In this document: positions 43,538-57,355 of the stretch, piece after piece
Position numbering within the stretch: the stretch's first letter is position 1
Layout of the letters: the number at the start of each line of letters is the position of its first letter
Origin: Annona cherimola
Lineage: Eukaryota > Streptophyta > Magnoliopsida > Magnoliales > Annonaceae
Direction: 5' to 3'
Length of the DNA: 64,000 nt
Assembly (NCBI GenBank): GCA_030490835.1
Contig: CM059971.1
Coordinates: 21,383,817 to 21,447,816, forward strand
Program-made: the position numbers and the translations under genes
The notes under the pieces: generated by a model
Told to the model about the DNA's origin: nothing
Databases searched by the model: none
The model's input: only the letters and a program-made list of their open reading frames with translations

Positions 43538-44687
43538 CCTATTAATAAGAATGTCCTCCACAAATGTAGATCACATATAAAACGATATATATATATATAA
43601 CAAAATAAACAAATACAAAATTCTTAAATAGATATTTTTAATCACTAAAAGAAATTTTATTTCCGGACAAAAAATCGTAACAAATTTCGTTGCGGTTTTC
43701 GTGTTGCACATCCTTCTAGGCAAGGAAATTGTTGCAATTTTCGGTGCGAATGACATTTGCACTGTAGCGTTGCAACGAAAAAGGAAATTTTCTTTCACTA
43801 ATAAGGTGAATTGAGATGTAGCTACCGTGACAGAAATATCCAAAAATTTTAGCTAATTTCATTTCTAAAACCAAAAATAAAGCACATGCAAAATGAGATT
43901 AAAAAAAACCCCAAAGATAAAGACTCTGAATAACAAGGCAGGATACAGCTAGCCTGGACAATTTATCCTATTGGTTTAAAGAAGTTAGTTTTTTTATAAA
44001 ACTTATTTACATAAATATACTTATTTTTGAGCAAATGTGGCGTATATATGCATATATTAGATTTGAATAAAACTTGGTCTTCTTGCTAAGAAAATAATAT
44101 TGAATACAATGAATGGATTAAATTTTGTATCATTTATTACATCTCAAAAATGAAGGAAGTTTTATGAAATTACTTCTAAACCTCATTTCATAGAAGCATT
44201 TATGTTTAATTTATATATTGAGTTCTAATATTTTTAGAAATTATATATTTATTCGGAATTTCAAATATAAGAGTATTTTAGTTGGTCAAACTAAAATATC
44301 TAAAAGTGCAATTTGTATAGGATAGTTGTGGTACAACCCATTGGATACCCTAAACTATGATGGTAGGTTCTTATTTTTATAACAATAGGGTAGAGTAGGT
44401 TCCAAATAAAAAAAATATCCAGTTCAATTAGAATAGGATAGATTTCAAGGTTCGGGTATCTAAAACTGACCCAAATTATTAATATATTTTTAAGATAAAT
44501 TTTATAAAATATCTTTTATAGTAAAAGATACAAATATATCTTTTAAGTATATAAATAATTTATTAATTATTTAATAAATTTAATAATGAATTTAGAAATT
44601 ACATTACTATCATCTTAGTTTTAGGTTTTCTAAGTAACACTTTTAATAAAATTGTACTTTTCAAATACAGTACAAAGACTATTTTAA

Positions 44688-44978
44688 GGGTGAGTTTAGT
44701 TGGATGTAAAACTTTTTGATGAAAACTTTTCAGAGTAAAAGTTGTCAAGTTGATAGAAATAATGTGATATAATAGGGGTAATAATAGAGTGTAAAGAGAA
44801 TAAAGTTAAAATAGATAGGGTAGTTGTATGGGTATTTGTGTGGAAATGATTGAAAAGTAGGGTTGTTTATATAGGAAAATGTGAAAAAATAATTAAAAAA
44901 TAAGGTAGTTATGGGGAGTGAAAAGTTTTTGATTGAAAAGTTTTCATTGACATGTTTTGTGTGTAACCAAACACACCC
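44688..44978. mobile_element. Tourist-like MITE, copy-B specific
   Basis: Ends GGGTGAGTTTAGTTG and AACCAAACACACCC with TAA on both sides. The site is empty in copy A (2254-2256). It is the best-defined and youngest-looking member of the family here. Confidence 0.93.
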
Positions 44979-45150
44979 TAAAGATTCAATTTGGAACTGA
45001 AACTGAATCCAACACAACCTTAAAAAATAGGATATGGTATGTTTAGAATTGATCCGACTTAAAATAGGATAAGGCAGGATTTTATGTAAATAGAGTAAGG
45101 ATAAGATCGACCTTGAATTGGACATATCCAACCCAAGTTGCAATCCTAAA

Positions 45151-45310
45151 AATACACCTACATTAAAATTTTCAAATAAATATATATATACATATATCCA
45201 AAAATAATAAAACTTAGTATGTTAATTAAAAATACACCTACATTAAAATTTTCAAATAAATATATATATACATATATCCAAAAATAATAAAACTTAGTAT
45301 GTTAATTAAA
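45151..45310 (+). repeat. Perfect 80-bp tandem duplication
   Basis: Two exact copies, each from AATACACCTACATTAAAA to GTTAATTAAA. Copy A has one unit (from about 2427). Confidence 0.95.
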
Positions 45311-45539
45311 GACACTAGGATATAGTTTTTTTATAAAACTAAAAAAATATTTTGTGGTCCAGGCTAACAAAAGAATCTGTTAGCTTGGGCTCATAGGATC
45401 ATATATAGCTGTAGATAAAATATGACAAGTTTTGGTTAGTTGTCGTTAAAATAAATAAAGATAATGGTATTGTTTTTCTATTTATTATAAAGAAATAAGA
45501 GAAATTATCATCTCCTTGTTATTGCAAAGAAATAAGTGA

Positions 45540-45705
45540 GAGAACTTGACTCCCTAATTGTAGAGATGCAAGAGAGATCAAGAGAGGATTGAGTCATTGA
45601 CCTTGTATGCAGCGCTTATATGGTTGAGCTGATGCGGTGGAAAGTGTAGAACATGCACTGCACAGATGCTGAGTAAAAACCGGAAACAGGAGTGACCAAT
45701 TTATA
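45540..45705 (-). promoter_or_regulatory. G4 promoter and leader (copy-B counterpart of G1)
   Basis: TATA box at 45705-45699 on the minus strand and a leader nearly identical to G1. The putative donor is altered (GTCAAG for GTAAAG), and copy B ends at 43538 before the signal-peptide exon, so a functional transcript of the same kind is not expected. Confidence 0.4.
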
Positions 45706-46117
45706 GGCAAAGCGGGTGTAACCGGCAGGTTATTATGGGTTAGTAGGTAATCATAATTCTCATTAAAAAAATTTATCTCCAATCCCTTTATGACTCATTT
45801 ACAAAAGTCCAACCTAATCTTAGCTCATTTAAGTAACATAAAGTGATATCTTCAAAAAAAAAAGTGACATAAAGTAACGATCATTTGCATCTTTACATCA
45901 TTCAACTAAGACCTGCGCTGCGCACTCCGGGGAATTCAAGTATAAGTGGGTTTGGTAACGTTTCACCCAATGCTAAACCCACAACTAATAAAATATTCAG
46001 CTGTCTTTCGGGAATGGTCCTAAATAATGGGAATATTTCTATAAAATTCTCTTTATTTTTAATATCTTGATGATTAATGTAAAATTCATTTCATTTATTA
46101 TATTTAGCATCATTAAG

Positions 46118-46369
46118 GTGGTTTTGGAATGAATAAAACTTTTGATGGAAAGTTTTAGAGAGTAAAAGTTGTCAAATGATGTAATATGATAGAGGTAATG
46201 ATGAAGAGTAAAACAGATAAAGTTAAAATAGACAGGTTAGGTGTATGGATAGTTGCGTAGAAATGATTGAAAAGTAAGATAATTGTATAGGAAAATATGA
46301 AAAAATATAGTAGTTATGAAAAATGTAAAATTTTAACTTGACATGTTCTTCAAATTGCTAAACACACCC
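46118..46369. mobile_element. Tourist-like MITE (copy-B counterpart of 3313-3565)
   Basis: Same ends and near-identical sequence as the copy-A element; inherited through the duplication. Confidence 0.7.
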
Positions 46370-47734
46370 TATTATATTATCATGAAATTTTTTTTATTTA
46401 TTTAGTATCAATATATATAAGTCTGATATGTACTTGTATAAAATCAATGTAGTATAATAATTTAATACTAAATATTAATTTTAATTAGTATTTTCATATT
46501 TTTTAATTAGTATTGTTAATATCTAAAATATCTAAAATATCATTACTATATGAACGAAAGATTTTAGGGAGTACTATTATATTTTAATACATATATAAAT
46601 GGATCTTAATATTTTTCATTTTTGAGCAAATATAGCTCATGCATATATTTAATTTGGATGAAATTTGATTTCTTGATTAAATAAATAATTTTAAATAGAA
46701 TAAATAAATTGAATTTTATATCGATTATCAATATTTTAAAAAATAGAAAAGATTATATGGAATAAAGAGCCCCTTATAAATGATGCATGATTGCGTGATG
46801 GTTGTTCGGAATTGGACGGACTCCAGAGGTGGAAGGCGGACTTCCGTCGGCCGCCTCTTTGACCACACCATTATGCTTAGTCTCCGCCACGATTAATCTA
46901 TCCAATCTATGTGGAAAATGGTCGAGGCTAATGCAACTGGATAATCAGCTTGACCACTTTTCAACTTCGAAATTTCATGCAACATTAAGCAACTGGAATG
47001 CCTTATTTCTTATGATATTTTGTTTGATAGTCTCGATTTTTTTTTTAATCCTTTTTGATAGTCTCGATCTTGGTTTTAGTTTTATTTCGTTATCAGTCAA
47101 AATTCCATCTATCGAGTTTGTCTGGACGAATGTAATTTGCCGATGTTTTTAGCAATGTATGATTATCATTATCAAGCTGTAGGCTAGGGTGTATTATTTT
47201 AGTCCATGACAAGTATAAGATTGGGTATTTTGGTTTGGCTTATTTCGGGTTAAATGTATTTAGGCGAGAGAGGTCTTAATATCATATGATGTGTGGTGGA
47301 AGAGAAAAGCTGAACGATCCCCTCCCTTTTTTTTTTTTTTTTTTTTTTAAGGATTGATTTGTTGCACGAATTTTCTGAAGTGGCCTAACCATTTAGAATT
47401 TTCTGAAGTGGCCCAACCATTTACCCCGGCCATGATTGCCGGCCGAAGTTGGGAACTATGACTGACGGTTTAATTCTTTTTTTTTATTATTATTCTTTAT
47501 AAATATGTTAAGTTATATATATTTAATTTATAAACTAAGTTTTACCTTCTTTGATATATTTATATATTTTATTTTTAAACACAAAGGCGTTGTGGTAATT
47601 TTCTGTCTATGAAAATTAATGTGCTCATGTGCTTAAAAATAAAAAAATTATAAATATATTCAAAATTAATAAAACTCGATTTATATATTAAATACACATA
47701 AATTTAAGATATTTATAAAAAATCAAAAAATAAA

Positions 47735-48395
47735 AATAGGATTTATGGCTGGCATAAGTGGGCCCCGCAGAGGACAAGCCTAAGATGATCAGGTCTCTTT
47801 TTCGAATTGCATTTAGTTATGATGGTGCTGATTTTGCGGGGAGAAAATACTCGTTGCTGCTGCAGGAGAGGAAGGGAATCAGATCGACGTCGTTTTGCTG
47901 GTACCGAGGAAGGGACCTAGATCCACATCATTTGATCTGAAGGAGGACGATGGTTGTGGGTTACTGATGGATGGTTGAAACGGAGAAGGATGATAACGTT
48001 GTTGAATATGAGCGGCCTTTGGTAGCCGGTGGAGAGGACGAATGATGTAAGGTGCTGACGAAAATTAGTGGCAGCAGAATCTGTTGCCATCGAATTTGGG
48101 AAGGCGGTTCTGGCTGATTTCCATGGAAGCTCGAATAGGAGAAAGGGGCAGAAGACACCGATGTCAATGATGGACTGAATCAATGGAATTGCCAGTAGAT
48201 CTAAAGGTGTCGGCTGGCTGGATGGAGCCAATTGATGGCGTGCTTACTAGAGTAGAGGCCGTGGAAGCCATGGACGAATTGAATTGCGCATGATGGAGCA
48301 GCATGTTGGTGCTCCCCTGATGCTTAGACAGTATACTTGCAGCCTGATTTGAGCAATTAGATCATCAATTCATCTTGAAGTGTTCTTCCATTGTA
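47735..48395 (+). pseudogene. Copy-B U1 captured gene fragment
   Basis: Almost identical to 4920-5580, including the RIAFSYDGADFAG stretch and the separated coding-like pieces. It has the same stops, hence already decayed before the two copies became alike. Confidence 0.33.
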
Positions 48396-48637
48396 TTTCT
48401 CTGGAAACACTAAACAAAGGATAAGGAAAAATCAGCAACAAATCATAACACAAGTAAGTAAATAAAAAATCTAGTCAGATGTCTGCCCAAAATATCCTAA
48501 ACTGAATGGCAATTTGGGAAGAGAAGAAGGTGGATGTTGGGTGTGTTGGGTGTGTTTGGTGGAGAATGTATCAAAATGCATCAGAGAGCAAAATTCCATT
48601 TTTTATATATTTTTATAATTTTTTATAAGATTGTTAA

Positions 48638-48642
48638 TCTAA
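48638..48642. other. Empty target site of the copia element
   Basis: A single AATCT in GATTGTTAATCTAAGTG, exactly the sequence split in copy A by the copia element between two AATCT copies. Confidence 0.96.
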
Positions 48643-50714
48643 GTGTATTTAAGCTATAAGCCAAAATTTACCATCTTTGAATATGTATATATATATAAAT
48701 TTTTGACTATTTAAAAACAAGGGTTCTTTAGCCATTTTAAGTGACTAAAATGCCTCTATTTTTAAAAAATCAAAAAAATATATTTATATATCTCCAAAAA
48801 TAGAAAAACTTAATACATAAGTTAAATATACCTAGGTTAACAATCATATAGAAATGGTTTCAAAAAACATAAAAAATGGAGTTTTACGCCCTCCATAGTC
48901 TCCCTATATTTTAATTATTTTTCACATTTCTATACTAATTATCCTCCTTTTCAATCATTTCCACACCACCATCTATACAACTAACCTATCAGTTTTTACA
49001 TTTCACTCTAAATTTTTATTATACCTATATAGTCAAAAGAACCATTAATTAGTCAAACAAGAAAACAATTTTGCCTCTTCGAAATTTGTCTATTTAAAAC
49101 AGTTTAACCTCAGCTTAATATTTGAACTATTCATAATATAAATTAATAGTTTACCAACATTAGTTTAGTCATGTGAGGTTTGGATCATTTTAATTAAAAA
49201 ATTATGGAATGACAAAATCAGATTATCAACAGGGTAATTAATAGTTGTTTTTACTGCATTAATATGACAGGAATTTAGAGTGAAACGTTATATATATAAA
49301 AGGAATTTTAAGACATTGTAGGTATAATATAAATTATGAAAAAAATATTATTGGTATAAAAGAAATTTTCTCACAATATCATGAAATCATAATGGAAAAA
49401 TTATTTTTTAAGAATTGCTTTTAATGAGAACTCCTCTATCCCATCATTCTCGCAGGCAAAAAAACATGTTTGGCAAAGAAAAGTGTATGTTATCCTCTGT
49501 TTTTGCAGCCAACAGGCTGCAATTAAAAAAATATATAGTAAAGAACATGGTACACATATGGTTGCTAAGTAATGATCTTAAGTATTTTGTATCTTTAATA
49601 ATTTTATTTTCTTTTTAATTTTATGTTAGCCCAAGTGTATTTATTTCATTTATCAAAATTTACCAATTTTGACTTTTGTATACATTTTTTTTATAAATTT
49701 TCGAAAATAAAAGAGTCGCCTAACTCACACTTCCCTACACTTGAAAAAGTAAAATTTTAGGTTTTAGAATTTATAAAGTTATATATAACAATTCAAACTT
49801 GGTAAATTTTAGACTATGAAATAAATACAGTTGAGTTTGCATAAAAATGAAAAGAAAACAAAAAAAATTTAAAAATATAAAATAGACAACGATATATTAT
49901 TTGTACAATATCATTATACTTTACCTGTTATCTCCCACTGTTATCGATATTATCTCCACCTGTTCTCAATAAGGACAATTTAACATTTCTTGCGATCGCC
50001 CACCACGTGGTAGGCATCTATGCAATGGCACCCAACTGCTCAAAAGCCTAAATCCTCCGTTTTCAAGGGTATTCTTGTCATTTCCTTAATAAATTGTCAT
50101 TCTAATATTTACTAACACCAACCGACATAATTTCCATTTGCCCTGAGGCCTGCAATAACAGCAGAATTATGGTACTTTGGTTTGGCGTATTTCAGGTTAA
50201 ATGTATTTAGGCGAGAGATGTCTCGTATCATATGATGTGCGGTGGACGAGAATAGTTGAACTTTTGTAATTGACTTATTGACCAATTTTTTTAGGTTTGA
50301 TTTGTTGCACAAAATTTTCAAGCGGGTTGATCATTTACGGTCGGCCGTTGCGCCCCAACTGCCGCAGGCCATTTAACCTTTTTTTAATTTTTTGTTTTTT
50401 ATAAATATGTTAAATTAGGCATATTTAACTTATAAACTAAGTTTTGTTATTTTGGATATATATATATATATATTTGATTTTTAAATACAAGGGCATTGTG
50501 GTAATTTTCTGTGAATGAGAATTGTCATAATGCACTTGGGATTATGAAAATTAAAAATATAAATAAATCCAAAAATAGTAAAACTTGATTTATAAATTAA
50601 ATACACTTAACTTAATATATTGATAAAAAAAAACTAAAATAAACGGGATTGGTGGCCGGCCTACGTGGGGTGGATCAGGCCTCTTTTTTTTTTTCCTGAT
50701 AAATAGGCCTCTTT

Positions 50715-51280
50715 TTTGAATTGCATTTATTTATGATGTTACTGATTTTGCGGAGATAAAATACTCGTCGCTGCTGATGCAGAGGAAGGGAATCAGATCC
50801 ATGTGCTGCTGGTACAGAGTAAGGGAACTAGATCCACATCATTTGACCTGAAGGAGAAGGATGGTTGTGGGTTGCTGATGGATGGTTGAAACGGAGAAGG
50901 ATGATGCCGTTATTGAATACGGGCGGTCTTTGGTTGCCGGTGGAGAGAACGAATGATGTACGGTGCTGACGGAAATTAATGGCTGCAGAATCTGTTGCCA
51001 TCGGATTTGGGGTGGAGGTTCTTGTTGATTTCCATGGAAGCTCAGATAGGATAAAGTGGCAGAAGACACCGATGTCAATGATGGACGGAATCAGTGGAAT
51101 TGACAGCAGATCTAAAGGTGTCGACTTGCTAGATGGAGCCGATTGATGGCATGCTTACTAGAGTAGAGGCCGTGGAAACCATGGGTGAATTGAATTAGCA
51201 TGATGGAGCACCATGTTGGTTCTTATACAGTCTACTTGCGGCCTGATTCGAGCAATTAGACCATCACTTCATCTTGAAGT
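50715..51280 (+). pseudogene. Copy-B U2 captured gene fragment
   Basis: Counterpart of 20735-21300 with only a handful of differences. It follows directly on GGCCTCTTTTTTGAATTGC, the site occupied by the LINE in copy A. Confidence 0.3.
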
Positions 51281-51355
51281 GTTCTTCCATTGTATTTCTC
51301 TGAAAAACACTAAACAAAGGATAAGGAAAAATCAGCAACAAATCATAACTCAAGT

Positions 51356-51395
<40 letters not shown>

Positions 51396-51398
<3 letters not shown>

Positions 51399-51762
51399 AT
51401 TTATTCCAGTGCATGCGACTGCACCGCGCAGTCCATGCACTGTGGGCCCCACCTGATCATAAATGGAAAATCCACCCTACCCATTGTATTTAGAATTGTT
51501 CACTTTAATAGCATACCAATTTTCATCCAAATCCAACATGTATATAGTCCCCATCTTAAAATGGTGCAAAATCAACGTAATAAAATAGTTTAATGTAAAT
51601 ATCAAGTTTAAAGTGGTTGTTTCAACATCTAAACCGTCTAAAGTATGATTTATATATGGATAAATGAGTATATAAAATTTCATTACAATCTAACATGTGT
51701 GGGGTCCATTTTACAGCGGACTGCACCGTAATTACGGTGCAGTCCGACTGCACACGATCGGG

Positions 51763-51766
<4 letters not shown>
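51396..51766. mobile_element. (TA)n-targeting MITE, subtype 2 (B-1)
   Basis: Ends GGGATTTATTCCAGTGCATG and CACACGATCGGGTCTC, within TA repeats on both sides. It occupies the same TA tract as A-1 in copy A but belongs to the other subtype (inner ATAAATGGAAAATCC). It matches 40399-40742 in reverse complement. Confidence 0.87.
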
Positions 51767-51801
<35 letters not shown>

Positions 51802-51804
<3 letters not shown>

Positions 51805-52158
51805 AAATGATCCAGTGCATGCGACTGCACCATGCAGTCCATGCACTGTGGGCCCCACTGATCATTTCCCATAAATCCACCCCACCCATTGTATTTAGAA
51901 TTGTTCACTTTATTACCATACTAATTTTCATCCAAATCCAACATGTGTGTAGTCTCCATCTTAAAATGGTGTAAAATCAACGTAATAAAATAGTTTAATG
52001 TAAATATCAAGTTTAAAGTGGTTTTTTCAACATCTAAACCGTCTAAAGTATGATTTATATATGGATAAATGAGTGTATAAATTTTCATTACAATCTAATA
52101 TGTGTGGGGTCCATTTTACAGCGGATACGGTGCAGTCCGAATGCACAGGATCGGTTCC
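51802..52158. mobile_element. (TA)n-targeting MITE, subtype 1 (B-2)
   Basis: Counterpart of A-2 (21782-22138), sharing its right-arm deletion. Confidence 0.87.
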
Positions 52159-53289
52159 TATATATATATATATATAGTCAGATCCCTGCCATAATACCCT
52201 AAATTGAATGGCAATTTGGGAACAGAGAAAGGCCTTAACGACTACTTTACTTCAGTTTCACGGGAAATGTTATCTTGGGTATGCTCACAATTAGTATGAA
52301 ATTATATAAAAGTTATTTATAATTTTGAAACTACGTGAGTATATTTATAATTAAGGTCAAATTATGTGGATATGCTTATAAATTATTCTAATTTTTCCCT
52401 CTAAATTCTTATTATAATTATACAGTAAAAACAACCATTAACTAATCAATTGAAAAGGCAATTTTGCCTTTTCAAATTTTTTTTATTTAAAACAATTTAA
52501 TCCCAATATAATATTTGAATTATTTGATAACATAAATTAATAATTTACCAACATTAGTTGAGTCATATAAGGGAGGAATCGTTTTAATTAAAAAAATATT
52601 GAATGACAAAATAATATTATCAATATGGTAATTAATAGTTGTTTTCATTGCATAAATATGGCAGAAATTTAGACTAAAATGTTAAAGATGCAAAAGTAAT
52701 TTTTAAAACATTGTGGGTACAATATAAATTATGGAACAATATTGTGGGTAAAAGAGAAATTTTTCCAGAATATGATAAAACCAGAATGGAAAAATTATTT
52801 TTGAAGATTTTTTTTTTTTTAACGAGAACCCCTGTATCCCATCATTCTCGCAGGCACTAGGGGGCAAAACATTTTTGGCAAAGAAAAAAAATGCATGTTA
52901 TCCGCTGTTGTTCTTTTCAGCCATTAGGCAGCGATAGAAAAATAGTAAAGAAAAAGGATATGGTACTGCACATATGGTTGCTAAGTAATGATATTATACA
53001 TTTTGTATTTTTTAAATCATTTTATTTTCTTTTTAATTTTATGTTAGCCCAAATTTATTTATTTCATATATCAAAATTTACTAAATTTGACTTTTTGTAT
53101 ATATTTTTTTTATAAATTTCAAAAGAAATTTAGCCTATCTTAGACTCCCCTATACATGAAGAAGTAAAATTTCAGTTTGAAAATTTATAAAATTATATAT
53201 AATAATTCAAACTTGGTAAACTTTAGAATATGAAATAAATATAGTTGGGTTCACATAAAAATAAAAGAAAAAAAAATTTGATGGAAAGG

Positions 53290-53652
53290 ATTTACAAGTT
53301 TTCAGCACACCCTCACTGATGACTTTGATCAGGAGGTTGGGATGGAAACTCTAAAAAATGAAAATATTTGTGGTCATTACGCATCAGTTATACATACTAG
53401 AGACATATCAATTCAAGAGCAATTAGTTAGACCCTTTGTCAATGCATGATCAACCAGTGTATGTGCTTCTCTGTTTCCAAATCTGCAAACATGAGTGAAA
53501 GAGCAGCTGTTGAATTTACCACTTTTCTTTAATTTTCATCTACTAATCTGCCCACTAGAGCTCTAACGTGACACTAACCGTTGAGAAATCTCATGAGCAG
53601 CAGTAAGTCTGTTTCCAAGATAACATTTTGAAAAGAAAATTGTTGAATCCAT
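53290..53652 (-). pseudogene. Old LINE relic, RNase H end, copy B
   Basis: Counterpart of 23275-23632, same stops. Confidence 0.7.
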
Positions 53653-56600
53653 TTGATTATTTTTTTTTTTATGAAAGGAATAACTCTACTCCGACCCCCC
53701 CTCATTCTGAAAAGGGTTTGGGATAGAGTAATCCGCTGAATTCATTGCTAAAAAATTGTCTGCACAAATTTTCTCTACAATAGCTTGTGGGGGGTTTCCC
53801 CACCAGGACATAAATTCCAACTCAGAAACAGAAATCAGGTCCGCAACAGCATGAGCCACAATGTTCCCCTGTCTCAGGACATGGTGGACCAAGAGATGAG
53901 CATTGGCTTTTAGAGTTGATCTAATCTCTGCGATAAGGTGACCCACAGGTGAGAGAATGTGACTTTCATTGGTCAGGTATGTGCAAAGAAGAAGCGAGTC
54001 AGACTCAATCTGGACATTGGGGAGCTTGAGATGGATATCCCACAGAATACCGAGATGAAAAGAGTTTGCTTCCCACATAAGTGGCTCCCCCCCCCCCCCC
54101 CGCCCTTCCGTTTCCATCCTTGAGCAGCAATAAAGCATCCACAAGAATCTCTGATAACAGCTGCGAGGCCCGAGATTCCCTGATTCGCAAAACATCGGGC
54201 ATCCACATTGATCTTGAAGACACCATCTGGTGGTTTGGTCCATCTGGGTGCAAGGGGAACATCCAGAGCGTTCGCCCGATCGAGAAGCTTTACTCGCCTC
54301 CATTGCTCGATGTACTCCTTACACCACGGTAGAATGCTATCAAACCCGGGTTGGACCCCCCTCTGCCTTCAGTTTGTTCCGCACAAACCAAATTCTCCAA
54401 CAAAACACAATGAAAAGGGTGAACTCATCACACCTGTATTTAGATGCTAGGAGACACATGATTTCCTGCACCGAGGACTCCGAACGGCATGCCGGAACAA
54501 CTTGTCGAGATATACTTACAATACTGGCACAATTCAGGAATAAGTGGTGAGCGTCCTCGATCTCCCTTAAACAGAAAAGACAATGAAGATCCACATCAAT
54601 ACCCCTATTGGAGAGGTTGCATAGAGTTGGAAGAGCGTCCTTGAATAATCGCCACCCAAAAATCAGGATCTTGCTCGAGAGCCTTGTCCTCCAAATGGCC
54701 CTATAGCAGCTTGAGAGAGTAGGATTTTCAGTCCCCGCCTTAAGCCACCTATGAGCTGACTTGATAGAGAATTGGTCGTTCGCCTCGTGCCTCCAGAAGA
54801 TACAGTCCGCTTCAGGATGGCGAGGGAGGGGAACACGACTGACAGCCTGCCACCCCTCCTCGCCAACTGCAGCCAAGACCCAGGCTTTGATCCATCCATT
54901 AGACCTCTCAATAAAATGACTAACCTAAATGTCCTCCGGGATGGATAGCGGAAGTGGTCCCGCCTTGCATACTCCAACGTCCAACCAAGCATCTTTGAAG
55001 AACCTGACTCTTCTCCCGTCACCAATCCTCCACCTACAGCCAGAATGAATCATATCGCGTGCCTTAAGGATGCTTTTCCAGGTGTATGAGTCAGATTGTT
55101 TTGACACACAATCCCAGATGTCTGAGTTGGGAAAATATTTGGCTTTTAAGACCTTGGAGCAAAAAGATGTCGTGCACGTCGATAGTCTCCATACTTGTTT
55201 AGCAAGAAGGGCATAGTTGAATATGTGGAGATCTCTGAACCCCATCCCCCCCCCACACATTTGGACATGCACATATCCTTCCAAGCCACCTAGCTCATCT
55301 TGCGCTTATCCCCCTGTTCCCTCCACCAAAATTTACTCAACATCCCGTTAATTCCCTGACAAAGTGACTGAGGGAGCAGGAAAATGCTCATAGCATAGGA
55401 TGGGATTGCTTGTGCCACTACTTTGATTAGCACCTCTTTCCCTCCCCATGACATTAGTCGCCCTTTCTACCCTTGGATTCTATGCCAAATGCGGTCCTTG
55501 ATGCCCTTAAACATCCTGCTTTTAGATCTCTCCAGCCATGCCGGGAGGCCAAGATAGTGACAGACTTCCTGTCCCGATGATCCCAACCGATTAGACCACG
55601 CCTCTCTTTCACTTCCATTCATATTTGAGCTGAAGAATAACGATGTTTTATCAACATTCACCATCTTGCTAGACGAAGCAAAATAGATCTTGATAATCTC
55701 CAAAAATTGCGTGATATCCTGTATATCTGCCTTGAGAAAAATAAGAGCATCATCTGCAAACAAGAGGTGAGTAATCTGGGGCCCCTGAGGATTTATTCTA
55801 ATTCCATGCAGAGATCCACGTGCCACCGCAGAAGAGATGAGTGCCGACAGGCCTTCCGCACAGAGAAGGAATAAATACGGAGACAACGGGTCCCCCTGAC
55901 GCAGTCCCCTCTGGGGTTTGAATAGCCTGGATTTAAAGCCGTTGACGTTAACACGAAAGCTGACAGTAGTTATGCAACATAACATCCAGTTAATCCATTT
56001 CGGGCAAAAGTTCATAGCCTCCACAATCTGTTTTAAGAAACTCCATTCAACCTGATCATAGGCTTTGGACATGTCTAACTTAACAGCCAACTCACGTCTT
56101 CTTCCCCCCTTGCGCCTCCGAAGAGAATGAATGACCTCATATGCGATCAACATGTTGTCCGTGATAAGTCGGCCCGGGACGAAAGCGCTCTATTCCACCC
56201 CAATGACCTCATTGAGAATAGCTTTTAACCTATTCGCCAGAATCTTTGCCAAGATTTTATAGACAACATTACACACCCTAATAGGCCGAAATTGCGACAA
56301 ATCCTGGGCACCCGCCTTCTTCGGAATCAACACCAAGGTGGTAGCGTTTGCCTCCCGAATATGTCTTGCCCTTTGATTGTGGTCTCTCTCCTCCATAAAC
56401 GATTTGCACCACTGAAAGGTATCCCGTCCAACGATATTCCAATGCTGTTGAAAGAACCCCGGTGACATCCCGTCAGGCCTTGGAGCTTTCGAGGTTCGCA
56501 TACCCTTTACAGCTTTCTCCACCTCAGCCATACACAATGGCTTGATCAAACCCCCCCTCTGGACATCAGAGATTTTCCTTGAAATAAGGCTAGAAACCCA

Positions 56601-57355
56601 GTTCGCATCTGGTGGGTTAGAAGATGTACATACTTCAGAAAAGTGAGAGACTATCAGATTTAACAAGTCGTCTTGGTCACTGGCCCGCTTCCCATCTTTG
56701 TCTATGAGCACCTCGATAAAATTTGTTCGTCTCTGATTGGAAACCGTCCGATGAAAAAAACTCGTGTTCTTATCCCCCTCCTTGAGCCAATGAGCTTTAG
56801 CCCGGATAGTCCAAAGCTGCTCCTCATCCTCCAATAAGATATTAATTTGAAATCTGAGTTTCCGGATTGCATCGTCCCGCACATCGGTAGGGGCTTGATC
56901 CAACAATGCAGATATCTCCCTATGTTTCCATTCAATGGCATTTCTAAGGTTCCCCCTTTTCAATTTGTTCCATTTGGATAACTCCGCACCGCATCTCTCA
57001 ATTTTCCACTACAATAAATCATAAACGACTGCTCCCCTGTAGTTATTCGACTCCCACACATTTTTGATGATTTTGGTTGCCTCAGAGTCACGGGCCCAGA
57101 AAGATTCGTATCTGAACTCTTTTAGGGGCCTCCGCCTACCCTTCATGAAACAAGCAGTAATAATAGCGGGCAATGATCAGACGAGGCTGCCGAGAGGTGG
57201 ACAATCCTTGCAAAAGGAAACAGATCGATCCAAGACGGAGTAGATAGCCCCCTATCAAGCCTTGCTTCCACCCTCTGAGAGCCCATCCTATTATTGCTCC
57301 ATGTCATAGGCACACCGGTAAATTCGAGATCCTGCAGGTTGCACTTGTCAATAGT
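53653..57355 (-). pseudogene. Duplicated LINE ORF2, copy B, cut by the gypsy insertion
   Basis: Counterpart of 23633-27350: RNase H, zinc region, RT with [10 protein letters not shown] (55467-56153), RT N-terminal part (56190-56963) and the C-terminal half of the endonuclease (SSDHCPLL). It shares the stop before SAFVPGRL with copy A. B-only damage: stops in the thumb (RIQG then stop) and near 54925, and a lost base near 57150. B keeps the frame in the C run that is shifted in A (56550). The 5' part of the endonuclease continues beyond the gypsy element if at all. Confidence 0.9.

Larger units (their letters stand above)
43538..57355 (+). repeat. Segmental duplication, copy B
   Basis: Direct-orientation partner of 1088-27350. 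It lacks the copia element and the LINE at 18669-20728, and gains a Tourist MITE (44688-44978), an 80-bp tandem duplication (45151-45310) and, at its right end, the Ty3/gypsy element. Units U1 (about 47200-50010) and U2 (about 50016-53280) are uninterrupted by large elements. Confidence 0.93.
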
